From Devosia sp. ZB163 (GTDB lineage Bacteria > Pseudomonadota > Alphaproteobacteria > Rhizobiales > Devosiaceae), in contig NZ_JAQRMY010000002.1 in assembly GCF_028613635.1 (NCBI RefSeq), forward strand, positions 558,001-622,000: DNA of 64,000 bases, read 5' to 3'. Made by a program: the position numbers and the translations under genes. Of the stretch, positions 34,967 to 43,980 are shown one piece after another. Positions within the stretch are counted from its first letter, which is position 1. The number at the start of each line of letters is the position of its first letter. A model generated the notes under the pieces. It was not told the origin of the DNA. It saw only the letters and a program-made list of their open reading frames with translations, and did no database searches.

Positions 34967-36085
34967 CTATGGGAATGGCGCGAGGAAGCTGTCGGGCAGG
35001 GGGACCCGGTTCTTGTTGACCACTGTCACCGGGCGCGCTTCGAATACGACCTCGCCCGGCTTGTACAGGAAGGCCCCGTCCTTGCCGACCAGCGAGCCCA
35101 TCGAGAACTTTCGCGCCGCCTCCCACTCCCCGTCGGCCGCCACGAAATCGGTGAACAGCACGATCTGCTCGTCATTGGAGCGCATGTAGTCGAGCAGGGG
35201 AATCGCGTCGCCAAGCGCGTCGCGCCGGCCGACCCAGTCGACGCAGCGGCGGAACATCTTGGGGTCGAAGCACTTCGAGCGGAAGGCGCCCGAAGAGTTG
35301 TCGTCCCGGTCGCCGTCGCGCATGGACGCAGTCGTCCAGAGTTCGGGTTCGAAATCGCGCAGCTGGCTCGAGACATTGTTCCTGAGGGGCGACTTGCGTT
35401 CGCCGCCCGTGCCGTGACCGGCGAACAGTTCCGTCAGCCGCCGCATCTCGTCGATCGCCATGCTGCCGTAGAAGGAGCAGAAGGCGAAGCCGCGGGCGAG
35501 CGCATGATCGTTGAGGACGATCTCCTGCCCGTTCCTCGTGACCGTGACGTAGCCGACGACCCGGCCATAGACGTCCACCGCACCATTGATGCTGTCGGCG
35601 AGGATCTTGAGCTTGGCGTCTACGAGAACCTCGGGGTTGGCGGAATCGAAGGCGCCGACGCCGAGGGCCGTCCGGAGGCCGGTCGCGAACTGGTCGGTGC
35701 ACAGCTTGCCGTAGGGCTGCCGGTGCGACTTCTGCCGGGTGACGTGCTTGGCGATCCACCTTGCATAGTCGCCATCGAACATGCCTTCCCGGAAGTTCGA
35801 GGCGTAGTGCGTTTCCGGAGCATCGATGCCTTGCAGGCGCACCGACAGGTACTTCCCGCCGGAATTGCGCATGATCGAGCGGAATCGTTCCTCGCCGGGG
35901 CGGTTGTCGTCGGGCTGGAAGGTCCCGCCTTCGGTGAAATACGCCGCCACGTTGACCGGCGCAGTGTCGGAGACGTAGGTGGCGGTGGTCAGGTCGGGGA
36001 TGAACTGCAACGTGTCGACATCGGACTCGCCATGCGGCCAGTACTGGAAGATGTCGACCTTGCCGGAGATTTCTACGAACCCCAT
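34967..36085 (-). CDS. Staphylococcal-nuclease-like protein
   Basis: A 372-residue protein without a signal peptide. Its centre resembles the SNase/thermonuclease fold: VRLQGIDAPETH (82-93) matches the RLxxIDAPE motif, and VDVYGRVVGYVTV plus LNDHALARGFAF match later SNase blocks. The C-terminal 150 residues (from about 230) are of no family I know and include the CFDPKMFRRCVDWVGR segment. Most SNases are shorter and exported, so this is an unusual cytoplasmic, extended form. ATG 36085 is preceded by AGGAGC. Confidence 0.6.
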   Translation of the reverse strand: MGFVEISGKVDIFQYWPHGESDVDTLQFIPDLTTATYVSDTAPVNVAAYFTEGGTFQPDDNRPGEERFRSIMRNSGGKYLSVRLQGIDAPETHYASNFREGMFDGDYARWIAKHVTRQKSHRQPYGKLCTDQFATGLRTALGVGAFDSANPEVLVDAKLKILADSINGAVDVYGRVVGYVTVTRNGQEIVLNDHALARGFAFCSFYGSMAIDEMRRLTELFAGHGTGGERKSPLRNNVSSQLRDFEPELWTTASMRDGDRDDNSSGAFRSKCFDPKMFRRCVDWVGRRDALGDAIPLLDYMRSNDEQIVLFTDFVAADGEWEAARKFSMGSLVGKDGAFLYKPGEVVFEARPVTVVNKNRVPLPDSFLAPFP

Positions 36086-36328
36086 GCAATGCTCCTGATA
36101 TTGTTCCTGGCGCGACCAAGGACTTCCAACAAAGTCCGGTCGGCGCAAAAAACTACGCATCCCCGCGAAGGGACGATTTTCAAGGCACTAGGATTGGATA
36201 AGGATGCACGGTTACTTTGAGGTCGAAAGTAACCGATTTCGCTGCCGCTGCAATAGCTGACGATGCACATGATCCCCAACCGCGGCGCAAAGCAGCGTCG
36301 CGCAGCAATCAAGCAAATGAGGGGGAAT

Positions 36329-36404
36329 TGGCTCCGCGAGTAGGACTCGAACCTACGACCCAGCGGTTAACAGCCGCTTGCTCTACCAACTGAGCTATCG
36401 CGGA
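36329..36404 (-). tRNA. tRNA-Asn (anticodon GTT)
   Basis: Complete 76-nt cloverleaf on the minus strand. Acceptor TCCGCGA pairs with TCGCGGA, discriminator G, encoded CCA. The anticodon arm AGCGG-CTGTTAA-CCGCT gives GTT, and the T arm carries GTTCGAGTC. Confidence 0.96.
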
Positions 36405-36471
36405 ACACGGAGCACCTTGTGCAAGGCAGCGCCCGTGTAGCGGGTTTGGTTTCCTTTGCCAAGCACGAATT

Positions 36472-37119
36472 TCACGCTGGCGGAACTCTGTCCAAAACAG
36501 CGGCGCGGCGCTGCATTTCATCGAGCTCGGCCGGGGTGTTGATGTTGGCGAACGGGTCGCCGCGGGATGCGGCCGGCCACTCGAGTGTGACCGAGTTCAC
36601 GCGCGCCGCCAGCGACTTCAGGCTCCGCGGCGCGGTGCCGGCGAGCACCTGCCGGGGCAGGTCGAGAAAGCTCCGCACCCGCCACACCGAGTTGGTGGGG
36701 TAGAGCTGCCCCTCATACGCGGCCAGTGCAGCGTCGGCCGTTCCCAGGGCTCCGACGAGCCGCTCCACATAGTCGGGCGGGAGGAAGGGCGCATCGACAG
36801 CGGCGCACACGACAAGGTCGGGTGGAGTGGGCTCGGACGCCAGGAAGCTCAGGGCGCCGGCAAAGCCGGCGAGGGGGCCGCCGTAGTCGGTGGGCAGGTC
36901 GGGCACCGGCTGCATTCCTTTGCCGAGGTGCAACTTGTCGGGAGCGATTCCCCCATGGGCCACGAGCAGCTGGTCGCAGCCTTCGAAGCGCGCTGCCACG
37001 CGGTCGAGCAGGCGCACGCCGCCCACGACGAGTTCCGATTTGATCGCGCCACCGAGCCGCTCGCCGCGACCCCCGGCCAGGATGAGCCCGGTTATCCGGG
37101 GGCGTTCTGGTGTCTGCAT
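36472..37119 (-). CDS. mobA: Molybdenum cofactor guanylyltransferase
   Basis: A 215-residue nucleotidyltransferase of the MobA family, which joins GMP to molybdopterin to make the guanine dinucleotide cofactor. The signature GLILAGGRGERLGGAIK lies at 11-27, with the lysine at its end. VCAAVDAPFLPPDY carries the metal-binding Asp, and the C-terminus has the family's DPFANINTPAEL. No other cofactor genes adjoin it in this window. Confidence 0.85.
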   Translation of the reverse strand: MQTPERPRITGLILAGGRGERLGGAIKSELVVGGVRLLDRVAARFEGCDQLLVAHGGIAPDKLHLGKGMQPVPDLPTDYGGPLAGFAGALSFLASEPTPPDLVVCAAVDAPFLPPDYVERLVGALGTADAALAAYEGQLYPTNSVWRVRSFLDLPRQVLAGTAPRSLKSLAARVNSVTLEWPAASRGDPFANINTPAELDEMQRRAAVLDRVPPA

Positions 37120-37213
37120 TGCAGCACCTCATCCCGGCAGCGGTGGCGGGTCAAGACGGTTCAGCGGCCGGCGGCGCCAGGAGAGCGCTCGGCTCTCCCG
37201 GCGGCGCTGGAGC

Positions 37214-37816
37214 TCAGTGCTTGTGGTGCTCGCAGGTTACTGCGGAGTTGAACGGCTCGAGGTCGCCCCTCGGGTTTTCCCGCATGACCCAGACGTGCTG
37301 GTCGTAATGCGGCATGAAGCCATGGGCCTCGTCGCCGGGTGTCGCGGGATCGTCGGACATGAAATCCCACAGCCGCCCGGAGAACTCCGGCGGCTCCTTG
37401 TTGCCGGCGGCCTCCCACGACTTGACGAAGACGAGGTTCTCGACGCCGACCAGCTGCAGGCTTCCGTCTGCCTGCGGCTCGTAGATCAGAATCGCGGGCT
37501 TGCTCCAGTCGGTATAGGTGCTCTCGCCATCCACGCGGGGGGCGGTGGCCGTGATCTTGAGCAGGCCGGGATTGAGATAGTGGATGCCCATGGCGCCATA
37601 CTCGGCAGGGAACCCGGCCATCTCGGCAGTCACGCAGTGACCGGACGGATCGGGGATGTATCCGTCGGCGAGCGCGGCGTTCACGTCCTGGTATTTCTCG
37701 ACGGCGCCGCGCACCGACGCAACGTCGGACGCCTGGTCGGCGCGCGCGATTCCCGCGGCGGCGACGCACAAGACCACCAGCGCCGAAGCGCTGAGCTTCC
37801 AAACTGCTGTAGACAT
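37214..37816 (-). CDS. Conserved secreted protein, unknown function
   Basis: A 200-residue protein with a signal peptide (about 1-26, ending GIARADQ). The mature part contains SGHCVTAEMAGFPAEYGAMGIHYLNPGL in two blocks, PHYDQHVWVMRENPRG and a C-terminal CEHHKH. The His and Cys residues could bind metal. I recall similar exported proteins in rhizobia but no known role. ATG 37816 is preceded by AGGAGG, a strong ribosome site. The open frame upstream lacks one. Confidence 0.7.
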   Translation of the reverse strand: MSTAVWKLSASALVVLCVAAAGIARADQASDVASVRGAVEKYQDVNAALADGYIPDPSGHCVTAEMAGFPAEYGAMGIHYLNPGLLKITATAPRVDGESTYTDWSKPAILIYEPQADGSLQLVGVENLVFVKSWEAAGNKEPPEFSGRLWDFMSDDPATPGDEAHGFMPHYDQHVWVMRENPRGDLEPFNSAVTCEHHKH

Positions 37817-38305
37817 CCAGTACCTCCTGTTGAATTCGGAGGCAGCGACGGTTCGTCTGGGCGTTTGACCCCTGTCCATGCGCAGTGTTCCGCCTGTCGG
37901 CGGATCGTCAGAAACAGCTCGTTCCGGGCATGGATGCCCTGCCGACGCTTCGCTTTCCTCCACACTTGGCAGGTCTGAGCGAGTGCAATTCCAGCAGCAC
38001 AGAGTTGGGGTTGCACCAGGTCAAACCACCAATCGCGGCAGCCTAGAGCGGGCCCGGGTTGCGGTCAATCTCGGCAGGCGAACGCCCGGAGAGAGACACC
38101 GCCGGCGCTCCGATAGTTTGAGTCAAATGTCACAGTACCTATTGAGTAGTCGCCACGGTCTGAAATAGGGTCGAGCTTGCGACTAATACTTCCGGTGGCC
38201 TGACATTTGAGCCGCCCGCCTCGCATAGCCTCTCATCTCTACAGACTGCACCCAGGTAACTCACCCAACAGCCCGACATTGCGTCGGGTCCCGAAGGAGT
38301 TTGCG
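37817..38305. promoter_or_regulatory. Divergent control region with nested inverted repeats
   Basis: 489 bp between two divergent genes for secreted proteins. At 38123-38132 and 38201-38210 lie exact inverted arms TCAAATGTCA/TGACATTTGA. Inside them, TAGTCGC (38147-38153) pairs with GCGACTA (38179-38185). This is 95-180 bp before the GTG of the downstream operon and looks like an operator cluster or a structured leader. Confidence 0.5.
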
Positions 38306-40681
38306 GTGTATTCACGTGCGCTTCTCGTCGCCCTGTTCGCAGTTGTGACCGCAATGGTCACGCAGTCGTTCGCCGCGCCGCTTGTCTTACCACCACCTCC
38401 GGCCACGGCCGACGAGGCGTGGGACACATTTGACGCCAGGTCCGAGATTGCGATCAGGTACGGCGCGTGCGGCCGCGAGGTGGACTACGCCACGATCCGG
38501 CAGAAGATGAGCGAGGAGGACTACGACAAGCAGGGCGAGAACCTGACCGGCATCCTGATCGCCAAGGTCGCCTGGCTCACCGAGGACAGGTTCCGGGGCA
38601 CCCCGTGCACCTTCAAGCGATCGGTCGCCCGGCCGAGGGCTGCGGATGGCACCCCGCTCCAGTTGGACGCGGACTTCATCGTGGCGCATCTGGGCTGGTG
38701 GCAGGATTCCCGGGCCCCGACGGGATGCTCATACCCGACGAGCCGGATCAATCTCACCGACGAGAAACTCGACATAGCGGTCGTCGTCGAGCCCGATTGC
38801 CTGCGCAGGCAGGTCAACGAGGCCATCCGCTCGATGGTCAAGAATCGGCAGATGGGGACGCCTCTGCCGTGCTTCGCCGGTTTTCACGCGCATGAGGGAG
38901 ACTGGGACGTCAACGTGCGCGAGCTCGTTCGCCTTTTCTACATGGGCACGCAGCCGCGCCGGGAGGTGCTCGAGCAGGCCACGATCGACTACATGTACGA
39001 GAACCTGCTGTCGGCGCGCGGGCCCGTTTCGGACGCCAGCTACTCGGTGATCAGCGACTGCGACGATCCCGCCGGCGATGAGCTTGGCAGCCCGGAGGAT
39101 TTCGCCGATCGGGAGTACTGGTACCGCGAGGTGCTGGGAGCCATCGGAGACTTCTTCAAGTGGCTGGCCGAGCTTCCGATCAAGATCGGCGTGCTGGCCA
39201 TTGCCGGTGCCGGCAGCGTGGCAGCGGCCCCGTTCCTGATCGCCGACGGCACTGATCCGGTCGAACTGCTCGAGCCGCATAGCGATCTCAGAATCCCCGA
39301 GACGGAGAACCACCGTCTCATGATCGAGACCTCCAGGTACCTGACCAACGCCAAGATCCTCGTCGACCTCAGGCGGATGGACCACGACAACATCGACGAG
39401 ATCGAAGAGGAGCAGGCTGGGGTCCGGGACTGGCTACTTAAGCGGCTGAACGAGATCGCGAGTTCCGACTTCGACGAGTACAACGCGCGGCCCTACACGC
39501 GGTACAGCCTGAACGCGATCCTGAACCTCTACGATTTCGCCTGCGATCCGACGATCCTCGTCGACAACACGTGCAACGACAGCGCCCTCAAGACGGCGAG
39601 CCAGATCGTGCTGGATCTCTCCGGCGCCAAGTTCGCGGCCTCCAGCAACCGGGGACGTCGCGAGCCGCCGTTCCGCCGGTTGTCGGGCAGCGACAATGTC
39701 GGCCCCTACGAGATGGTGCAGAACGCGGACCATGAGGTGACCCGCGCTGCAATGTACGCAGGGCAGTCGCAACTGGTGCCCTGGGGGTTCGACGAGCTCG
39801 GCGTGGGCAACATGATCTACGCTGCCGTCAGCTCATACCGGTGGCCCAAGGTCGTCCTGAACGTCGCCATCGAGCGCAGCGCCACGTTCTCGCAGTCGGT
39901 CCTGCACGCCGGCGTCGAGCAGTATTTCCAGTCTCCGGCCTTCACGATGAGCCTGGGAGGCGTGCCGCGACCCGCAGCACTTCGCGCCTGGGGGTACGAG
40001 CTTGGCGAGGACCGCGGCATCGCCATGCCGACCACGATCATCCCGACGATCAGGGGCATCCAGCCGGGAGAGTTCTTCACCATCGAGGGGACCGGCACGG
40101 AGGAGGATCGTGCCCAGAACATGTGCGGGTTCGAGGGCTTCATCTGCGGCACCAATCCAAGTTGGCCGACCCAGTTCGATGCCTGCACCACGCGCGAGGA
40201 AAGGCTGATCAGCGGCGAAAAGCTCAAGTTCATGCGGTCGGTCGGCTGCGTTCCGGAGGGGCCGCACTTCTATGCCGCCTTCATGAGCCGGCCTTGCGAC
40301 GATGAATTCTGCGAGGAGGGCGAGACCTATGGAATGATCGAGGTCGTCCCTGCCGCGGCGACCGATGCGGCGCTGCCGGACCCCGTGTTCGATGCGTTCA
40401 AGAACTCGCGGCGGGCAAGCCTGCGCGCCTCAGTGCCGGACGACGATGGTTTCGGGTCGTATCTGGACGATTCCGGGCGGACGATCCGCTACCGCATCCA
40501 TGAAGACGGCTCCTACCTAGCGAGCGTGAACGGAGCTTCGGTTGCTCCGTCCCAGACCCAGGGGGCGGTCGTCACCCGGGCCAGCAACGGCACCGTGACG
40601 ATCACGAGCCCGACCTATCCGAAATCCATCACCATCAACGTGTCGCGCTGGAACCTGCCGGTGAGGGGCGAAACACCATGA
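38306..40681 (+). CDS. Large secreted protein, unknown function
   Basis: A 791-residue protein with a signal peptide (about 1-23, MVTQSFAAP) starting at GTG 38306, six bases or so after AAGGAG. It has many cysteines, a short hydrophobic stretch near 305-325, and around residue 350 the segment IPETENHRLMIETSRYLTN, which I associate with helical toroid-like proteins found scattered in bacteria. Later blocks include GFDELGVGNMIY and AFTMSLGG. I cannot name a family or an active site. Its stop overlaps the next start as ATGA, so it is coupled to a beta-helix protein. Confidence 0.7.
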   Translation: MYSRALLVALFAVVTAMVTQSFAAPLVLPPPPATADEAWDTFDARSEIAIRYGACGREVDYATIRQKMSEEDYDKQGENLTGILIAKVAWLTEDRFRGTPCTFKRSVARPRAADGTPLQLDADFIVAHLGWWQDSRAPTGCSYPTSRINLTDEKLDIAVVVEPDCLRRQVNEAIRSMVKNRQMGTPLPCFAGFHAHEGDWDVNVRELVRLFYMGTQPRREVLEQATIDYMYENLLSARGPVSDASYSVISDCDDPAGDELGSPEDFADREYWYREVLGAIGDFFKWLAELPIKIGVLAIAGAGSVAAAPFLIADGTDPVELLEPHSDLRIPETENHRLMIETSRYLTNAKILVDLRRMDHDNIDEIEEEQAGVRDWLLKRLNEIASSDFDEYNARPYTRYSLNAILNLYDFACDPTILVDNTCNDSALKTASQIVLDLSGAKFAASSNRGRREPPFRRLSGSDNVGPYEMVQNADHEVTRAAMYAGQSQLVPWGFDELGVGNMIYAAVSSYRWPKVVLNVAIERSATFSQSVLHAGVEQYFQSPAFTMSLGGVPRPAALRAWGYELGEDRGIAMPTTIIPTIRGIQPGEFFTIEGTGTEEDRAQNMCGFEGFICGTNPSWPTQFDACTTREERLISGEKLKFMRSVGCVPEGPHFYAAFMSRPCDDEFCEEGETYGMIEVVPAAATDAALPDPVFDAFKNSRRASLRASVPDDDGFGSYLDDSGRTIRYRIHEDGSYLASVNGASVAPSQTQGAVVTRASNGTVTITSPTYPKSITINVSRWNLPVRGETP

Positions 40682-42246
40682 TCCGCTCGTTTCTCGTTGC
40701 CTTGGCCCTTTCGCTGCTGCCGGTCGGCGCCCAGGCGCAGACCTACGTCGATCGCTGCAGGTCGGATGTCGAACCCGGCGGGATGAACCTGGCCACTGCC
40801 CTGGCGGTCAGCCGCGACATCATCATCGACTGTCCGCGCGGCAGTTCGATCAGAATTACCCAGGGCTATCGGTTGCCACCGGGCGTCAGCATCGAAGGGC
40901 AGGGGACCACCCTGGATGCTCATGGGCTTCAAGGGACCATCTTCTACGTGCCGCAAGGCGACTTCTCCGCCCAGAACCTGACGATCCAGAATGCGAAGCG
41001 CTGGCGCTCGCAACTCGGGCGGTTGGCCTCGGTGCTGCTGGTACAGGGCAACGCTACTCTGGAAGATGTCGAGCTGGTCGCCAACGAGGCGCCCGTGGAG
41101 GTCGGCGGGACGGTCACGGTGATCCGGGGGGCGTTTCTCGGGAACGCCTCGACCGCCCTCTATGCTCGTTCCGAAGCGATCATCCGCGACACCCGGTTCC
41201 TCGGCAACGGCACCGGCCTCGTCATGCGATCAGGGACGGTAACGAAGAGCGTCTTCTCTCGGAACACCAACGCCGGACTACGCATCTCCCACGCGACCGA
41301 CGACGTGACGATCACGGGCGCGACGTTCACGTCGAACGAGGGCGGCGGAGCGGTGCAACTGTCGCAACGGGCCGGAACGGAGGGAGTTCTCATCACTATT
41401 CGTCGAAGCCGCTTCGAGAACAACGTGAACACGAGCGGGGGCGGAGCGATCACCATCTACGACAGCACCGCCACCGCTTCGTCCGTGGCGCGGCCGATCC
41501 TGATGCGCATGCCTCCGGCGCGCTTTCTCGTCGCCTACTCGCAGTTCATCCGCAACCAGGGAACGCAGGCGGGCGCGATCGAGGCTGACCTGTCCTACAG
41601 CGACGGATTGCAGGTCGTCGGCGGGATATTCGTCAGCAACGTCTCGTCGTCGGTGGGGGGAGCGATAGCGGCAAAGGGCAGGGGGATGCTCGTCGAGCAC
41701 AGCCTGTTCCGCGGCAACGACGCACCGCGCGGCGCCGCGATCTACGCCGACTACCCGGACGGCGACTCGCGCTGGATCGTCTCGAACAGCCTTTTCGCCG
41801 GGAACTCGACCACCGACGGGGGCATAATCCAGGCCAATCCCGTCGAGCTCTACAACGTCACCATCGCCCGCAACACCGGAATTGGAGTGGTGTCCGACTT
41901 CCATGGTCCCGCGAGCCCGGCAACCAAGCTCGCCAACACCATCATTTCCGAGAACAGCACCGGCAACTGTCGGGGCGTGCCTCGGGCGGCATTCGAAGGG
42001 TCGAACCTCGTCTTCGGGATCGTCGATTGCGGCGGTGCTTCCGAACTCGATCCGATGCTCGACAGCATGTTCGTGCCGGCGCTGGGCAGTCCCGTGCTGG
42101 CGATGGGCGACATCGACACCTGCCGGTCGGCCCCGGTTTCGAGGAACGACATCGTCTTTCAGTCGCGTGCGACTGGCGACCGCTGCGCCCTTGGAGCCTT
42201 CGAACGTCCCCCGCATCGGCGCGCGCCGGATATCCTGGAACGGTAG
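40678..42246 (+). CDS. Secreted parallel beta-helix protein
   Basis: A 522-residue protein with a signal peptide (about 1-20, VGAQAQ). From about 60 to 420 it shows the repeating pattern of a right-handed parallel beta-helix (pectate-lyase-like): RNTNAGLRISHATDDVTI, FTSNEGGGAVQLS, FRGNDAPRGAAIYAD, SNSLFAGNSTTDGGI. The C-terminal end resembles the tail of right-handed helix proteins with a CALGAFE motif, seen in surface or secreted proteins of environmental bacteria. No catalytic residues can be assigned. It lies between two other genes for exported proteins in one operon. Confidence 0.75.
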   Translation: MIRSFLVALALSLLPVGAQAQTYVDRCRSDVEPGGMNLATALAVSRDIIIDCPRGSSIRITQGYRLPPGVSIEGQGTTLDAHGLQGTIFYVPQGDFSAQNLTIQNAKRWRSQLGRLASVLLVQGNATLEDVELVANEAPVEVGGTVTVIRGAFLGNASTALYARSEAIIRDTRFLGNGTGLVMRSGTVTKSVFSRNTNAGLRISHATDDVTITGATFTSNEGGGAVQLSQRAGTEGVLITIRRSRFENNVNTSGGGAITIYDSTATASSVARPILMRMPPARFLVAYSQFIRNQGTQAGAIEADLSYSDGLQVVGGIFVSNVSSSVGGAIAAKGRGMLVEHSLFRGNDAPRGAAIYADYPDGDSRWIVSNSLFAGNSTTDGGIIQANPVELYNVTIARNTGIGVVSDFHGPASPATKLANTIISENSTGNCRGVPRAAFEGSNLVFGIVDCGGASELDPMLDSMFVPALGSPVLAMGDIDTCRSAPVSRNDIVFQSRATGDRCALGAFERPPHRRAPDILER

Positions 42247-42256
42247 GAGCCCAGCC

Positions 42257-42838
42257 ATGAAGCGACTCATACTCCTGTCGGTGCTGCTCCTCGCCCTGCC
42301 GGGTGATGCTCTGGCCGAGGACCTGAAGGACCTGCTGGTCGCCGCCATGAAGGCCAGTGAGCAGCAGCCCAGTCAGCAGGCCCGCCTGACCTTCGTGAGG
42401 GACGGCGGCGAGGTCGAGTACGTGATCGAGCGCGTGCAGCCTGACCGCCTGCACATGACCAGCAGCAACGGCTCTGCCGGCTCGGAAACCTTCGTCATCG
42501 GCGACGAGGTCTATCAGCGGACTGAGGCCGGCTGGGTTCGCTCGTATGCCGCACAGGCGCCCGCCGTGTTCTCGGTGGCGGCGCTGTTCGATGACGGGCT
42601 GCAGAACGTGATCGAACTCGACCCCGTGGTGGCTGGAGGCCGGCAGCGCGTGTTCTCGGCGGAGATCGACTGGTACACGGCGCGAAACCACAATTCAGGC
42701 ACCATCGAGGTGTGGATCGAAGAGGCCACGAGCCTGCCGAGCCGCATGTCGTTCGCGGGCACTTGTGGATCGGTGCGTTGCGAGTTCGTGCAGACGATGG
42801 CCTATGATGCATCGGTTGTGATCGAGGCCCCCGACTAG
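42257..42838 (+). CDS. Secreted LolA/RseB-like protein, unknown
   Basis: A 193-residue protein with signal peptide (about 1-20, GDALAE). The sequence, mostly beta with a single helix near the mature start and a pattern like ETFVIGDEVYQRTEAGWVRS and GTIEVWIEEATSLPSRM, suggests the open barrel fold of LolA, LolB or RseB, which bind lipid or peptide ligands. One disulfide is possible (TCGSVRC). It starts ten bases after the beta-helix gene and ends the three-gene operon. Confidence 0.6.
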   Translation: MKRLILLSVLLLALPGDALAEDLKDLLVAAMKASEQQPSQQARLTFVRDGGEVEYVIERVQPDRLHMTSSNGSAGSETFVIGDEVYQRTEAGWVRSYAAQAPAVFSVAALFDDGLQNVIELDPVVAGGRQRVFSAEIDWYTARNHNSGTIEVWIEEATSLPSRMSFAGTCGSVRCEFVQTMAYDASVVIEAPD

Positions 42839-42987
42839 CGGGCTATCTCCCGTGCCGCTGCCCTCGGCGCCCCGATTTTCGAGAGTGAGTTCCGACGCTT
42901 AGCGGAGTTTCTTCAGAAAGCGGCCGTCGACCGGGCGCGTTCAGCTTGCGTAAAGCGTTGCCGTGCCATATGAACCCCGCGCGTTGA

Positions 42988-43061
42988 GGCCACGTGGCGG
43001 AGTGGTTACGCAGCGGATTGCAAATCCGTGTATTCCGGTTCGATTCCGGACGTGGCCTCCA
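42988..43061 (+). tRNA. tRNA-Cys (anticodon GCA)
   Basis: 74-nt cloverleaf. GGCCACG pairs with CGTGGCC, discriminator T, encoded CCA. The anticodon arm GCGGA-TTGCAAA-TCCGT gives GCA, and the T arm carries GGTTCGATTCC. Confidence 0.95.
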
Positions 43062-43168
43062 TTCCCCTCTTTCGAAATATGTCTGTGTCGCGCCGAAGGC
43101 GCGTCCTTGATGCCCATGTGGGGCGGCGCTATGCACCTGCCAGTCGCTTCCAACCGTGAGGAGTTGAG

Positions 43169-43825
43169 ATGGCTGTCGATTTCGCCGCTGCCCGCCTGAA
43201 GATGGTCGACAACCAGTTGCGCACCAGCAACGTGACCGACCACCGGGTCCTCGCCGCCATCGGTGAAGTGCCGCGCGAGCTGTTCGTTCCTGCCAATCGT
43301 GCTGCGCTCGCCTATGCCGATGTCGTCCATCATCTGGGTGGCGATCGCTACCTCGCGGCGCCTGCTCCCTTCGCAAAGCTCCTGCAGCTCGCCGAGATCA
43401 CCGAGGCCGACCGGATTCTCGATGTGGGAGCGGGGACGGGGTATTCCACCGCGGTGCTGTCGCAACTCGGCTCCGAGGTGACTGCGCTTGAGCCCGATAC
43501 CGCGCTCGCCGAGCGCGCCGAGTCGAATCTCAGGGAACTGGGCGTGACCAATGCGACGGTTGCCGTGGGGCCGCTGAACGGCTCGAGCCTGCTGCATTCC
43601 CATTTCGACGTCGTGGTGGTCGAAGGTGAGGTGCGCAGCGAGCCGACCGAGCTGACCTACCTGCTGCGCGACGGCGGCCGGCTGGTCGTCGTGATCGCCG
43701 GCAACGGCCCGGGCGTTGCCCACGTGTTCGTCAAGTCGGGCGGGGAAGTGGCGGGGCGCAGCGAATTCAATGCCAGTCTTCCACCGCTGACTGCACCGCC
43801 CCGTCTGGAAACCTTCGTGTTCTAG
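43169..43825 (+). CDS. pcm: Protein-L-isoaspartate O-methyltransferase
   Basis: A 218-residue SAM-dependent methyltransferase that marks isoaspartyl residues for repair. The N-terminal MVDNQLRTSNVTD segment and the SAM-binding ILDVGAGTGYSTAVL (83-97) are typical of this family in alphaproteobacteria, where the protein is shorter at some loops than in E. coli. GAGGAGTTGAG lies upstream of the ATG. It stands upstream of a TolC-like gene, a pairing common in this order. Confidence 0.87.
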   Translation: MAVDFAAARLKMVDNQLRTSNVTDHRVLAAIGEVPRELFVPANRAALAYADVVHHLGGDRYLAAPAPFAKLLQLAEITEADRILDVGAGTGYSTAVLSQLGSEVTALEPDTALAERAESNLRELGVTNATVAVGPLNGSSLLHSHFDVVVVEGEVRSEPTELTYLLRDGGRLVVVIAGNGPGVAHVFVKSGGEVAGRSEFNASLPPLTAPPRLETFVF

Positions 43826-43835
43826 CGATAGGAAA

Positions 43836-43907
43836 TACGTACTGACCCGCGGTCGGTCGGTGTTGCCGTCCGACCACGGACCCAAAGATTTCAAAGGCTA
43901 GTACGTA
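43836..43907. promoter_or_regulatory. Inverted repeat upstream of the tolC-like gene
   Basis: TACGTACT at 43836-43843 and AGTACGTA at 43900-43907 are exact inverted arms, enclosing a second pair GGTCGG/CCGACC. They lie 74 bp before the start of the TolC-like gene and may be an operator or the end structure of pcm. Confidence 0.35.
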
Positions 43908-43980
43908 ACAACCATTGAGTTGCGCAGTTGTGCCGCCCATGTGGCCGGCATATCGTCGGTAGGGCGTCGGAGGTTTGAAT

